Source: an uncultured Prevotellaceae bacterium (lineage in GTDB: Bacteria; Bacteroidota; Bacteroidia; Bacteroidales; Bacteroidaceae). From it: 41,630 bases of DNA. Of the stretch, positions 7,023 to 14,595 are shown piece after piece; position 1 is the stretch's first letter, and each line of letters begins with the position of its first letter. Under the pieces are notes generated by a model. The model saw only the letters and a program-made list of their open reading frames with translations, had not been told where the DNA came from and did no database searches. The stretch is taken from positions 1-41,630 of the forward strand of contig CADACW010000042.1 of assembly GCA_902786565.1 (NCBI GenBank), in the 5' to 3' direction. The position numbers and the translations under genes are program-made.

Positions 7023-9203
7023 TTATTGCTTCAGCCAGCGTGCCAGCCAGTCGAAGTAGGTGCGCTGCCACAGTATGCCGTTCTGGGGCTTCAGCACCCA
7101 GTGGTTCTCGTCGGGGAAGATGAGCAGTTCAGCCTCGATGCCGCGCATGCGGGCAGCGTTGAAGGCCGACATGCCTTGAGTGGCGTTGATGCGGTAGTCT
7201 TTCTCGCCGTGTATGCAGAGGATAGGCGTGTCCCACTTGTCTACGAAGCGGTGGGGCGAGTTCTGGTAGGTCTTGCGGGCGTTGGCCGTCTGGTCGGGGT
7301 TCCAGAAGGCATCGTCGTACTCCCAGTTTGAGAACCAGTTCTCTTCCGTCTCTGTGTACATAGCCTCCAGATTGAAGGCGCCGTCGTGGGCAATGAAGCA
7401 CTTGAAGCGCCCCTCGTGATGGCCGGCCAGATAGTAGACCGAGAAGCCGCCGAATGAAGCGCCCACGCAGCCCAGCCGGTCTTTGTCCACATAGGGCAGG
7501 TTCTGCGTGGCGTCGTCGATGGCTGCGAGATAGTCTTTCATGCACTGGCCAGTCCAGTCGCCGCTCACCTCCTCAAGCCACTCCTGTCCGAAGCCCGGCA
7601 GTCCGTGGCGGTTGGGGGCCACGATGACGTAACCCTGCGAGGCCATGATGAAGAAGTTCCAGCGGTAGCTCCAGAACTGGCTGACGGGGCTTTGCGGTCC
7701 GCCCTCGCAGAAGAGCAGGGTGGGGTACTTCTTGTTGGCGTCGAAGTGTGGCGGCAGCACTATCCAGGTGAGCATCTGCTTGCCGTCGGTGGTCTTCACC
7801 CATCGCTGCTCCACAGTGGGTTTGCCCAGCTGGTCCAGAATGTCTTTGTTCTCGTTGGTAATCTGTGCAATCTGCGTGTTGCCGATGCTGTCGCCCGGCG
7901 CCACGGTGTAGAGGTCGGCGGGCATGGTGTAGCTGTGGCGCTCCATCAGCAGGGGTGCCGTCTGGCTGTTCACTGTCTGCAGCGAGCCCCAGTCGGCCCA
8001 GTCGTTGGTGAGTTGGGTCACCTGTCCTTGCAGATTGGTGGCATAGAGATTCTCGGTGCCGTGCCACACGCCGATATAGTAGATGCGGGCGGCATCGGCG
8101 GTCCAGCAGAAGTCGTCGACGTTAGAGTCGAAGCTCTCGGTGAGGAATGTCTTCTCGCCCGTCTGCAGGTCGAGGCAGCACAGCCGCTGGCGGTCGGCCT
8201 CATAGCCGTTGCGTGCCATGGAGAGCCAGGCCAGGTAGCGGCCGTCGGGCGAGAACTTCGGGTTCTGGTCATAGCCTGGCAGATTCTTCAGGTTGTCGGC
8301 AGCGTTCATGCTCTGGGCCTTCATGGTCTTTGTGGGGTTGATGTCGGGTTCGGTGTACCCCTCCGGCTTGCAGAGGTTTTTGGTCTGGCCTGTGGCCACA
8401 TCGTAGAGATAGATGTCCGAGTCAGTGGAAATGCTGTAGGCCAGTCCTGTCTTTTTCCGGCAGGTATAGGCAATCTGCTTGGAGTCGCGGCTCCAGTCCA
8501 GCTGCTCAATGCCGCCGAAGGGCTCCATCGGGCACTCATAGGGTTCGCCCTCAAGGATGTCGGTGCCTTCTTTGTCGACGACGAGGCCGTCGCCTACGCT
8601 AAACACGAAGGGGTGCTGGATGGATTCGACGTAGTGGTCCCAGTGGCGGTACATCAGGTCGGTCACCAGTCGGCCTGTGGCCTTTGGCAGGTCTTCGGGG
8701 TTCTGCTTGATGCTCTCGTGGAAAGGTATTGACTGCAAGAGGATGACCTGCTTCAGGTCGGGCGAAAACTTGAAGCCCTCCACCTTGCCCTCGGTCTGTG
8801 TGAGTTGCTGGCGGTTGGTGCCGTCGAGGTTCATCTTCCACACCTCGCCCCCCTTGAGGAAGGCCACGGTTTGGTCGTCTATCCAGGTGGCATCGGTCTC
8901 GTTGTCGGCGTCGGTGGTGAGTTGTGTTATGTTCGAGCCGTCGATGTCCATCATCCGGAGCACCTGGTGGCTCTTGTTCTCCTTCACGCTGTAGTAGCCC
9001 ACTTGGTAGACCACGTGCTGGCCGTCGGGCGAGGCCTGATAGCCGCCGATGCGAGCCATTGCCCACAGGGCTTCGGGTGTCATTGTGTCGTCCTGCAGGG
9101 TGATGGTCTGTTTCTCTATGTTCACTTCGTTGTTTGCTTGTTCGTTGGTGCCACAGGCAGCCAGTAGCAGTGCCGCAGCCGATAGTGTTGCGATTTTGTT
9201 CAT
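7023..9203 (-). CDS. S9 family peptidase, prolyl oligopeptidase-like lipoprotein
   Basis: This 726-residue serine peptidase resembles DPP-IV or acylaminoacyl-peptidase. A lipoprotein signal (LLLAAC, lipid-bearing Cys near residue 17) should anchor it in the periplasm or outer membrane. The N-terminal two-thirds are beta-propeller repeats of the TolB type (FSPDLKQ, FSPDGRYLAWLS). The C-terminal alpha/beta hydrolase carries GASFGGF with Ser583 as nucleophile, HGEKDYRIN with Asp669, and ENHW with His701. These enzymes trim peptides taken up as nutrients. The start at 9203 is supported by the promoter at 9241-9271. It is followed closely by argB. Confidence 0.93.
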   Translation of the reverse strand: MNKIATLSAAALLLAACGTNEQANNEVNIEKQTITLQDDTMTPEALWAMARIGGYQASPDGQHVVYQVGYYSVKENKSHQVLRMMDIDGSNITQLTTDADNETDATWIDDQTVAFLKGGEVWKMNLDGTNRQQLTQTEGKVEGFKFSPDLKQVILLQSIPFHESIKQNPEDLPKATGRLVTDLMYRHWDHYVESIQHPFVFSVGDGLVVDKEGTDILEGEPYECPMEPFGGIEQLDWSRDSKQIAYTCRKKTGLAYSISTDSDIYLYDVATGQTKNLCKPEGYTEPDINPTKTMKAQSMNAADNLKNLPGYDQNPKFSPDGRYLAWLSMARNGYEADRQRLCCLDLQTGEKTFLTESFDSNVDDFCWTADAARIYYIGVWHGTENLYATNLQGQVTQLTNDWADWGSLQTVNSQTAPLLMERHSYTMPADLYTVAPGDSIGNTQIAQITNENKDILDQLGKPTVEQRWVKTTDGKQMLTWIVLPPHFDANKKYPTLLFCEGGPQSPVSQFWSYRWNFFIMASQGYVIVAPNRHGLPGFGQEWLEEVSGDWTGQCMKDYLAAIDDATQNLPYVDKDRLGCVGASFGGFSVYYLAGHHEGRFKCFIAHDGAFNLEAMYTETEENWFSNWEYDDAFWNPDQTANARKTYQNSPHRFVDKWDTPILCIHGEKDYRINATQGMSAFNAARMRGIEAELLIFPDENHWVLKPQNGILWQRTYFDWLARWLKQ

Positions 9204-9240
9204 GATTGGGTTGAAGTCTGATAGTTGTTCGTTTTCGTGA

Positions 9241-9271
9241 CAAAGGTACGAATAATCATCATATTGAGCAA
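9241..9271 (-). promoter_or_regulatory. Promoter of the S9 peptidase-argB unit
   Basis: On the minus strand: TTGCT (9271-9267), an 18-base spacer, then TACCTTTG (9248-9241). The start codon at 9203 follows 37 bases later. Confidence 0.75.
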
Positions 9272-9301
9272 ACTTTCTCCAAGAAAAAACAGAAAAAAGT
9301 A

Positions 9302-9556
9302 CTATAATAGTCCTTTTTCCTCAATGGAGTGTACAAAAATCTGAACGTCGGAAGCCACCAAATCTATAGTTACACCATATTTTTCTGATAATATTTGCGA
9401 AATGCTTTCTATGCTTTTGCCTTCTGCCAGCAAGTTGAGCATCTCTACTCCGCTTTGGTTCAAGGTGAACACCTGTACGGTGTTTCCTGTTGTGTGGTCT
9501 TTTGCTGCTACAACATAATGGTCGGCAAGTGGTTGTATCTCAATGTTATACTTCAT
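9302..9556 (-). CDS. PqqD-like RiPP recognition element protein
   Basis: This 84-residue protein fits the PqqD fold. A beta-hairpin start (IEIQPLADHYVVAA) is followed by a strand reading VFTLNQSGVEMLNLLAEGKS, where N-x-S/T-G before a leucine-rich helix is the family hallmark. It ends in a helical part, VQIFVHSIEEKGLL. Such proteins bind the leader of a precursor peptide and present it to a radical SAM maturase. The gene overlaps the end of the radical SAM gene by 11 bases, so the two are coupled. It is AT-richer than the S9 and argB genes beside it, which suggests transfer. The family assignment is by pattern only. Confidence 0.8.
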   Translation of the reverse strand: MKYNIEIQPLADHYVVAAKDHTTGNTVQVFTLNQSGVEMLNLLAEGKSIESISQILSEKYGVTIDLVASDVQIFVHSIEEKGLL

Positions 9557-10901
9557 GCTTCTCTTTGGCTTTTAAGTAGTGTTTGTATTCTCTGACCATC
9601 TGTTCACGTATCTTCTCTTCATTTTCTTGGCGCGACTCTTGGCTGCACAGGTGGGCTGGTTCGCATTTGTCCAGACGGAAACACTCGGGATAGGTTGCGC
9701 AAGTGGCACATTCGGGCAGTTCGTCGAAGGAACGGCGAAAATCGTCAAGTGCCTCCTTGTCCAGTTCTGGGCTGTCGATATGCCCCACGAAGTTGCTTTC
9801 CAGAAAATGCTCACACTTTCCTATCTGCCCATTAGGCAAAATAGATATGCTGTCGCTGCTGTCGGCCATGCACTGGTTCAGTTGTAGCCATCGCTTCAGC
9901 CTTTCTGTTTTGGCAAGTCTGCTTTTTCTCAATTTCTGCTGCAACAGCTGGCGTTTCTCGTAAATCTCATGGCGACTCTCATCGCTGTAGATGGCTGCAT
10001 TTTTCACGCATTCGCCAAAGATGGGGCTGGAGTAGACGTTTATTCCCTTCTTGTTGGGAAACTCTTTGTCCAGTTCGTCGGCCAGAGCCATCAGATTGTC
10101 GGCGTTATGGCGGTCTACGTTTAATCGTATTTTCACGCTGATGCCCGCCTCCAACATCAAGTGGATGTTGTTAATCACTTTGCGGTAGGCACTTCCGTCG
10201 TTGTATATGTATGCCTTCACTCGGTTGTACACTTCTTCTGTTCCGTCGAGCGTCACTTGTATGCCTTCCAGTTTCCACACTTCGGTTGCCTCTCTCACGG
10301 TATCGGCGTCCATTAGATAGGCGTTTGAGGTCATTGTCGAGCAGTAGTCCACTCCCAACTCTTTCAGGCGGTGGCAAATGATGTTGATCACTTTTTTGTT
10401 GTATAGTGGTTCGCCCCCAAACCAGGCCAGTTCCACCTTTTTGTCACCGCAATGGCTGGCAATGTAATCGGCCGTGCGGAGGGCCACATCGGCGGACATT
10501 TGTGTGCGTTTCTGCCCTTTTTCAAAGCAATAGAAGCAACGGGCGTTGCAGTCGGAGGTGGTAAAGATGGTATAGCTTCTGATGGCTGTGCTGGCCGACT
10601 TGAGCATGCGCCCTACGGCCCTCATCTGTCGGCTCAGCAGCCGGTCGTCGTGTTGCTGTGGCACAAGGAACCACTCTTCAATGAGGGCTGGCAGTTTCTG
10701 GGGACAGCTCTTCAGTAGCACAGCTTCCTGCATACTAAGACGAATCATCGACTTTGTCAAGGTGTTGAAGAGCAGCAGTCCGTCGCCATCCGTAGTCTGT
10801 GATACCACAAACTGCATTAGTCTGTAGTCAGCTTCAACTTTGACCTTTTGCGGGCCAAGCAAGCTGTCGTAGGGGGTAATGATGGGTAATATCGTTTCCA
10901 T
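9546..10901 (-). CDS. Radical SAM/SPASM peptide maturase
   Basis: This 451-residue enzyme has the radical SAM cluster motif C118-x3-C122-x2-C125 (SDCNARCFYCFEKG) followed by the SAM-binding stretch AWFGGEPLYN. The C-terminal SPASM region has seven cysteines at 344, 363, 398, 401, 407, 413 and 419, enough for two auxiliary 4Fe-4S clusters. The first 100 residues form a separate small domain (LLLFNTLTKSMIRLS) as in other Bacteroidales peptide maturases. SPASM enzymes typically install thioether or carbon-carbon links on ribosomal peptides. It is the first gene of a two-gene unit with the PqqD-like protein and diverges from the 64-residue peptide gene at 11092, its likely substrate (inference). 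Confidence 0.9.
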   Translation of the reverse strand: METILPIITPYDSLLGPQKVKVEADYRLMQFVVSQTTDGDGLLLFNTLTKSMIRLSMQEAVLLKSCPQKLPALIEEWFLVPQQHDDRLLSRQMRAVGRMLKSASTAIRSYTIFTTSDCNARCFYCFEKGQKRTQMSADVALRTADYIASHCGDKKVELAWFGGEPLYNKKVINIICHRLKELGVDYCSTMTSNAYLMDADTVREATEVWKLEGIQVTLDGTEEVYNRVKAYIYNDGSAYRKVINNIHLMLEAGISVKIRLNVDRHNADNLMALADELDKEFPNKKGINVYSSPIFGECVKNAAIYSDESRHEIYEKRQLLQQKLRKSRLAKTERLKRWLQLNQCMADSSDSISILPNGQIGKCEHFLESNFVGHIDSPELDKEALDDFRRSFDELPECATCATYPECFRLDKCEPAHLCSQESRQENEEKIREQMVREYKHYLKAKEKHEV

Positions 10902-11091
10902 GAAAAGAGCATTTGCGCTTGCAAAGTTAGGCAGAAAATGTCATAAAATAAAGAAATATCAAGAATATTTGAATGTTTAACATTTTTTTAGGGGGGGTAA
11001 CGCTTATTTGCAGTTTTATCCTTAATTTTGCAGCCCGAACAAAGCGAATTAGTATATATTAACAACTTAAATCATTTAAAAGTTTAAAACA
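10902..11091. promoter_or_regulatory. Divergent control region between maturase and precursor
   Basis: Two -7 boxes point outward: TAACTTTG on the minus strand (10929-10922) for the maturase and TAATTTTG on the plus strand (11023-11030) for the peptide gene. Neither has a good -33 box at 18 bases, so an activator may be needed (inference). A T-run followed by GGGGGGG lies at about 10985-10997. The peptide gene has a long AT-rich leader and no Shine-Dalgarno sequence. Confidence 0.6.
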
Positions 11092-11286
11092 ATGAAGACA
11101 AACAAAGTCTACGAGTCTCCTGTAATGAAGACTGTAAATGTGGAACTGCAGCATTTGATGGCAGGTTCTCCTTCAGTGACCCAATGTACTTGTAGCATTT
11201 TAAGTTTTGGCGGTGGTACTGGTGGCAGCGGTGGTGGCCGTTCCCGTGAAGATAATTCTTTCTTTGAGGATGATGAAGAGGCATAA
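11092..11286 (+). CDS. Putative RiPP precursor peptide, 64 residues
   Basis: The peptide has a leader-like first part (MKTNKVYESPVMKT, then VELQHLMAGSP) of a type often seen at the start of short Bacteroidales peptides. A core-like second part follows: the pair Cys32-x-Cys34 (TQCTCSIL), a glycine-rich stretch (residues 40-49, eight glycines) and an acidic tail (FFEDDEEA). It has no membrane segment. It lies divergently from a radical SAM/SPASM maturase and a PqqD-like protein, the usual setting for a modified peptide. A -7 box TAATTTTG lies at 11023-11030 and a strong hairpin follows at 11312-11348. I do not recognise the family. The substrate relation is inferred from context; no transporter or leader peptidase is nearby. 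Confidence 0.75.
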   Translation: MKTNKVYESPVMKTVNVELQHLMAGSPSVTQCTCSILSFGGGTGGSGGGRSREDNSFFEDDEEA

Positions 11287-11311
11287 CTTATAGTGTTATG
11301 CCGCAAGATAG

Positions 11312-11348
11312 ATGGCCCGCAATTCTGGAAATAGGAATTGCGGGCCAT
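11312..11348. terminator. Strong hairpin after the precursor gene
   Basis: Arms ATGGCCCGCAATTC (11312-11325) and GAATTGCGGGCCAT (11335-11348) are perfect complements over 14 bases with a 9-base loop. There is no clear T-run, so it may also stabilise the short precursor mRNA. It lies between convergent genes and can act on both strands. Confidence 0.65.
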
Positions 11349-11398
11349 TGCCTTGTGTTTCCCGGCGTGGGGAAAACCCGGTTGCGCTGAAAGCCTTG

Positions 11399-11662
11399 CT
11401 ATCGGCGGAAGATGCCGAGCAGGCTGCCATAGTTCTTTCGCAGCTTGCGCATGGTCATCAGGCCGTCGACTGCCAAGACGCCGTATGAAACGTATTTGCC
11501 TATCTGGCTGCCCCTCGTTGCACCTTCGCCCTCGGTGGTGAGTGCAGTCCATAGGCGTTTTATCTCTTGGTTTTCCAGGTGGATGACCTCGGAGAGCTGC
11601 TCCTTGCGCATGGTGATTTCTTCCATTGAGGAATAGGAGCGTTGTTTCGTCTTCTTTGCCAT
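11399..11662 (-). CDS. Small hypothetical protein, last gene of the YtxH-like operon
   Basis: This 87-residue basic protein starts MAKKTKQRSYSS, has a charged helical middle (EEITMRKEQLSEVIHLENQE) and ends in a weakly hydrophobic stretch (YVSYGVLAVDGLMTMRKL) that may touch or cross a membrane. I do not recognise the family. It is third in a three-gene unit with a YtxH-like and a holin-X-like protein, an arrangement common in Bacteroidales. A role in envelope stress is inferred from its neighbours only. Confidence 0.7.
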   Translation of the reverse strand: MAKKTKQRSYSSMEEITMRKEQLSEVIHLENQEIKRLWTALTTEGEGATRGSQIGKYVSYGVLAVDGLMTMRKLRKNYGSLLGIFRR

Positions 11663-11689
11663 AGGCGGTAGGGGGGTGTTAATGGGTTG

Positions 11690-12043
11690 TCAGCTCATCA
11701 GGATGCTGGCCAGGAACTTTACCAGCGGGCGCTCCAACCAGACCTTGCGCCCCAGGTAGCAGACCGCCAGCACGAAAACGTAGAAACCTGACACACAGAG
11801 GAACGCGGCGGTGAGCCCCATAGACTGAGACAGCCACCATGCCGTGGCCAGCGAGGCAAACAGCATGGCGGCTGTGAAAATCATCAGAAGCAATACTGCC
11901 AGCGTGGCCACGCTGATCAGGCGCACAATCTTCTCCGTGGCATCGAGTTTGGCATACTCCGTGCGCAGCTCGATGTTGTGCTTCAGCATCTCGATGAGCT
12001 GGGTCAGCGTCTCTACATTCTTGTCACTTGACAGCATTGGCAT
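11690..12043 (-). CDS. Holin-X-like (phage holin superfamily III) membrane protein
   Basis: This 117-residue protein has a soluble helical start (ETLTQLIEMLKHNIELRTEYAKL, shown only in part by its pattern) followed by two long hydrophobic helices: about residues 42-68 (ISVATLAVLLLMIFTAAMLF) and 75-97 (GLTAAFLCVSGFYVFVLAVC). This matches the PF07332-type layout. These chromosomal proteins are not lysis genes of a prophage; no other phage gene is near. It sits 14 bases after the YtxH-like gene and 27 before the 87-residue gene. Confidence 0.75.
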   Translation of the reverse strand: MPMLSSDKNVETLTQLIEMLKHNIELRTEYAKLDATEKIVRLISVATLAVLLLMIFTAAMLFASLATAWWLSQSMGLTAAFLCVSGFYVFVLAVCYLGRKVWLERPLVKFLASILMS

Positions 12044-12057
12044 TTACGATTTGCGGA

Positions 12058-12276
12058 TTACTCGGCAGCCTCTTCCAAATCCTCGATGAGGTCGCCCACG
12101 TCCTTGCGGTTGAGTTTGATGTTGTGCTTCTTCAGAAATTCGTCCACGGTGTTTGAAATCTTCTCACGCGTGGTGCTGCCCTTGTCGGGAGCCACCAGAA
12201 TTCCCAGTGCTGCGCCAGCCAGGGCACCGCCCAGAAAAGCGCCAATGTAGCCAAGTCCTTTCATACTGTTGTCCAT
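12058..12276 (-). CDS. YtxH domain-containing protein
   Basis: This 72-residue protein has a glycine- and alanine-rich membrane segment (YIGAFLGGALAGAALGILVA), the hallmark APDKGSTTREKI and a helical acidic tail. YtxH proteins are small membrane-linked proteins often tied to general stress. It is first in its three-gene unit, with a -7 box on the minus strand at 12331-12324. Confidence 0.85.
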   Translation of the reverse strand: MDNSMKGLGYIGAFLGGALAGAALGILVAPDKGSTTREKISNTVDEFLKKHNIKLNRKDVGDLIEDLEEAAE

Positions 12277-12323
12277 AGTTTGATGATTAATGAGTTAATG
12301 TGTTATTGTTGCTTTTTGCAGGG

Positions 12324-12331
12324 CAAATTTA
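12324..12331 (-). promoter_or_regulatory. -7 box of the YtxH-like operon
   Basis: TAAATTTG on the minus strand (12331-12324), 47 bases before the start codon. No good -33 box is seen at 17-19 bases, so this is tentative. Confidence 0.45.
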
Positions 12332-12496
12332 CGCAATTATTCCCATTAAAGCCGCATCGGCAGTGCGATTTTTTGTTAAAAAGCCATTATTTTGCGTAAT
12401 TAATTCAGATTTTGCGCCATTTGTTTCTCTTATTCGCGCCTTTTTTCGTAATTTCGCCGCAGATATTCAACCAATTTTTATTATTACAAGCAAACT

Positions 12497-12994
12497 ATGA
12501 AGAAATACTTAATGATGTGTGCAGGCCTCTGCCTTGCATTGTCGTTCACGGGGTGCCGCCCCAGTGAGAGTGCCTACAAGAAGGCCTACGAGAAGGCCCA
12601 GGCCCAGGCTGCCCAGCAGCAGGTGGCCGCCAATGCACAGGCTACTGAGACGCCTGTGGTGACTCCCGTGGAGACCCGTGTGGCCAACGAGACCCAGGTT
12701 GTGGACAATGCCGACAACGTAGCGGTTCGCCAGGAGCGCGTGTCGGTGGTCAACGGTACCGGCCTGAAGAACTTCAGCGTCGTCGTTGGCTCGTTCTCCG
12801 TGATTGCCAATGCCGAGGGCCTGCAGCAGAAGCTGAAGAATGCCGGCTACAATGCCCAGATTGCCAAGAACGATGAGCGCAACATGTATCGTGTCATCGC
12901 TACCACCTTCGACAGCAAGGCCGAAGCAGCCCAGAGCCGCGACCAGCTGCGTGCCAGTTATCCCGACGCCTGGCTGCTCTTCCTTACCCGATAA
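12497..12994 (+). CDS. SPOR domain lipoprotein
   Basis: This 165-residue protein has a lipoprotein signal ending LSFTGC (Cys20). A charged alanine- and glutamine-rich coiled linker (residues 24-55) leads to a C-terminal SPOR domain (about 88-165) with the pattern FSVVVGSFSVIANAEGLQQK. SPOR domains bind denuded peptidoglycan, often at the division site, so it should work in the periplasm. It precedes ruvX by only 6 bases and is probably co-transcribed with ruvX and def. The AT-rich 220 bases upstream hold a weak TAATTTCG box, not a clear promoter. Confidence 0.9.
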   Translation: MKKYLMMCAGLCLALSFTGCRPSESAYKKAYEKAQAQAAQQQVAANAQATETPVVTPVETRVANETQVVDNADNVAVRQERVSVVNGTGLKNFSVVVGSFSVIANAEGLQQKLKNAGYNAQIAKNDERNMYRVIATTFDSKAEAAQSRDQLRASYPDAWLLFLTR

Positions 12995-13000
12995 GCAGCC

Positions 13001-13417
13001 TTGGCCAGAATACTTTCTATCGACTACGGCCGGAAACGGACAGGACTGGCAGTCACCGACCCTCTGCAGATTATTGCTGGAGGGCTGGTGACTGTCTCTA
13101 CATCTGAGCTGTTCGACTGGCTCCAGGACTACGTGGCCCGCGAGCCGGTGGAGCGCATCGTCATTGGCGAGCCACGCCAGCTGAACGGTCAGCCCAGCGA
13201 GAATCTGCCGCGGGTGCAGCAGTTTGTCAACCGGTGGCGCAAGGCCGTGCCGCAAATTCCCATCGAGTTTTACGACGAGCGTTTCACCTCAGTGCTTGCC
13301 CACAAGGCGATGATTGACGGCGGACTGCACAAGAAAGCCCGTCAGGACAAGGCTTTGGTCGACGAAATCAGCGCTACCATCCTCTTGCAGGACTATATGC
13401 GCTCCATCCGACATTGA
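13001..13417 (+). CDS. ruvX: Putative pre-16S rRNA nuclease / Holliday junction resolvase, YqgF family
   Basis: This 138-residue YqgF/RuvX protein has an RNase H-like fold. The start motif ARILSIDYGRKRTGLAVTD carries the first catalytic Asp. The middle has VIGEPRQLNG and FYDERFTSV. The C-terminal metal-binding Asp lies in KALVDEISATILLQ. The start codon must be TTG at 13001: an in-frame stop (12992-12994) lies two codons upstream and no other start occurs before the catalytic motif. It processes the 5' end of 16S rRNA in the family's studied members. The 6-base gap to the SPOR gene suggests coupling. Confidence 0.93.
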   Translation: MARILSIDYGRKRTGLAVTDPLQIIAGGLVTVSTSELFDWLQDYVAREPVERIVIGEPRQLNGQPSENLPRVQQFVNRWRKAVPQIPIEFYDERFTSVLAHKAMIDGGLHKKARQDKALVDEISATILLQDYMRSIRH

Positions 13418-13441
13418 CATTACATTCAACACTAAACCGAG

Positions 13442-14005
13442 ATGATTCTACCTATTTATATATATGGACAGCCGGTGCTGCGCAAGGTGGCGCAGGACAT
13501 AGGCCCCGACTACCCCGAGCTGCCCCAGTTGCTCAACGACATGTGGGAGACGCTGGCCGCCTCGGAGGGCATCGGCCTGGCCGCACCGCAGATAGGCCGC
13601 GACATCCGCGTGGTCATCATCGACCTCGACCCGCTGGCCGAAGATTTTCCTGAATACAAAGGCTTCCGTCAGGCCTATATCAATGCGCATATCGTGGAGA
13701 CCGACGACAGCAAGACCGCCGCTTCGGAAGAGGGCTGTCTCTCGCTGCCTGCCATCCACGAGAAGGTGACCCGCCCCACACGCATCCACGTGCAGTGGCA
13801 GGACGAGCAGTTCCAGCAGCACGACGAGTGGGTGGAGGGCTATCTGGCCCGCGTCATGCAGCACGAGTTCGACCATCTGGAGGGGCGCATGTTCATTGAC
13901 CATATCTCTCCCTTGCGCAAACAGCTCATCAAGAGCAAGCTGAAGGCCCTGACCCAGGGCCGCTACCGTTGCGGCTATCGCACCAAACCCGTAGTGAGAA
14001 AGTAG
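13442..14005 (+). CDS. def: Peptide deformylase
   Basis: This 187-residue metalloenzyme removes the formyl group from new proteins. All three family motifs are present: GIGLAAPQIG (motif 1), EGCLSLP with the metal-binding Cys (motif 2) and HEFDHLEG with both His ligands and the catalytic Glu (motif 3). The length is usual. It follows ruvX by 24 bases, a common Bacteroidetes order. Confidence 0.97.
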   Translation: MILPIYIYGQPVLRKVAQDIGPDYPELPQLLNDMWETLAASEGIGLAAPQIGRDIRVVIIDLDPLAEDFPEYKGFRQAYINAHIVETDDSKTAASEEGCLSLPAIHEKVTRPTRIHVQWQDEQFQQHDEWVEGYLARVMQHEFDHLEGRMFIDHISPLRKQLIKSKLKALTQGRYRCGYRTKPVVRK

Positions 14006-14061
14006 TCGGCGTGACAATTTGTCTGCCGTCTCTGCCAGCTTGTCTTCCTTCTTTGCGTTGG

Positions 14062-14127
14062 CACTGACTTTGCACTTAGGTCAGTGAAAGTAAAAACATA
14101 AACAAACAACTTAAACCAATTAGGAGG
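14062..14127 (+). promoter_or_regulatory. hsp20 control region with inverted repeat and Shine-Dalgarno
   Basis: A near-consensus -7 box TGACTTTG (14065-14072) lies inside the inverted repeat CACTGAC (14062-14068) and GTCAGTG (14080-14086), an arrangement suited to a repressor (inference). A full AGGAGG (14122-14127) lies 8 bases before the start codon, unusual in this window where most genes lack one. Confidence 0.5.
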
Positions 14128-14135
14128 ACAAAACT

Positions 14136-14564
14136 ATGACACCAATGATGAGACGTGACGCAGCTTGGCTGCCCAGTGTTTTCAACGATTTGTTTGACAC
14201 CGATTTTATGCCGAAGGCCAATTGCACCGCACCGGCCATCAACGTAAAGGAAACCGATAAGGCTTACATCGTGGAACTGGCCGCTCCGGGAATGAAGAAA
14301 GAGGACTTCAATGTTCACATCAACGACGAGGGCAACCTCATCATCAAGATGGAGCAGAAGGACGAAAAGAAGGAGGAAGACAAGACCACCCGCTATCTGC
14401 GCCGTGAGTTCTCGTACTCGAAGTTTGAGCAGACGCTGATTCTGCCCGACGATGTGGAGAAAGACCAAATCAAGGCTCGTGTGGAGCACGGCGTGCTGAC
14501 GGTGGAACTGCCCAAGCACGAGGAGCAGAAGGTGAAAGTGAGCCGTCAGATAGAAATCGGATAA
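14136..14564 (+). CDS. hsp20: Hsp20/alpha-crystallin family small heat shock protein
   Basis: This 142-residue chaperone has the alpha-crystallin domain from about residue 35 to 130, with the family pattern VELAAPGMKKEDFNVHIND and the terminal A-x-x-x-x-G-V-L motif (ARVEHGVLTVELPK). It holds unfolding proteins in the cytosol. It has its own control region and ends at a strong terminator at 14596-14641, so it is a single-gene unit. Confidence 0.96.
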   Translation: MTPMMRRDAAWLPSVFNDLFDTDFMPKANCTAPAINVKETDKAYIVELAAPGMKKEDFNVHINDEGNLIIKMEQKDEKKEEDKTTRYLRREFSYSKFEQTLILPDDVEKDQIKARVEHGVLTVELPKHEEQKVKVSRQIEIG

Positions 14565-14595
14565 AACTTTCCTTGGGCCGAAATTAGCCCTTTTA

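Noticed and set aside
9270-9310. Terminator after the PqqD-like gene
   Set aside because: ACTATTATAGT followed by T-run gives only a 5-base stem that includes the stop codon, too weak to call.
9546-10901. PQQ biosynthesis (PqqE with PqqD)
   Set aside because: The peptide gene lacks the Glu-x3-Tyr core of PqqA, and no pqqB or pqqC is nearby. Only the fold types are shared.
11690-12043. Prophage lysis module
   Set aside because: The holin-X-like protein is in a three-gene unit with a YtxH-like protein, and no endolysin or structural phage gene is present.
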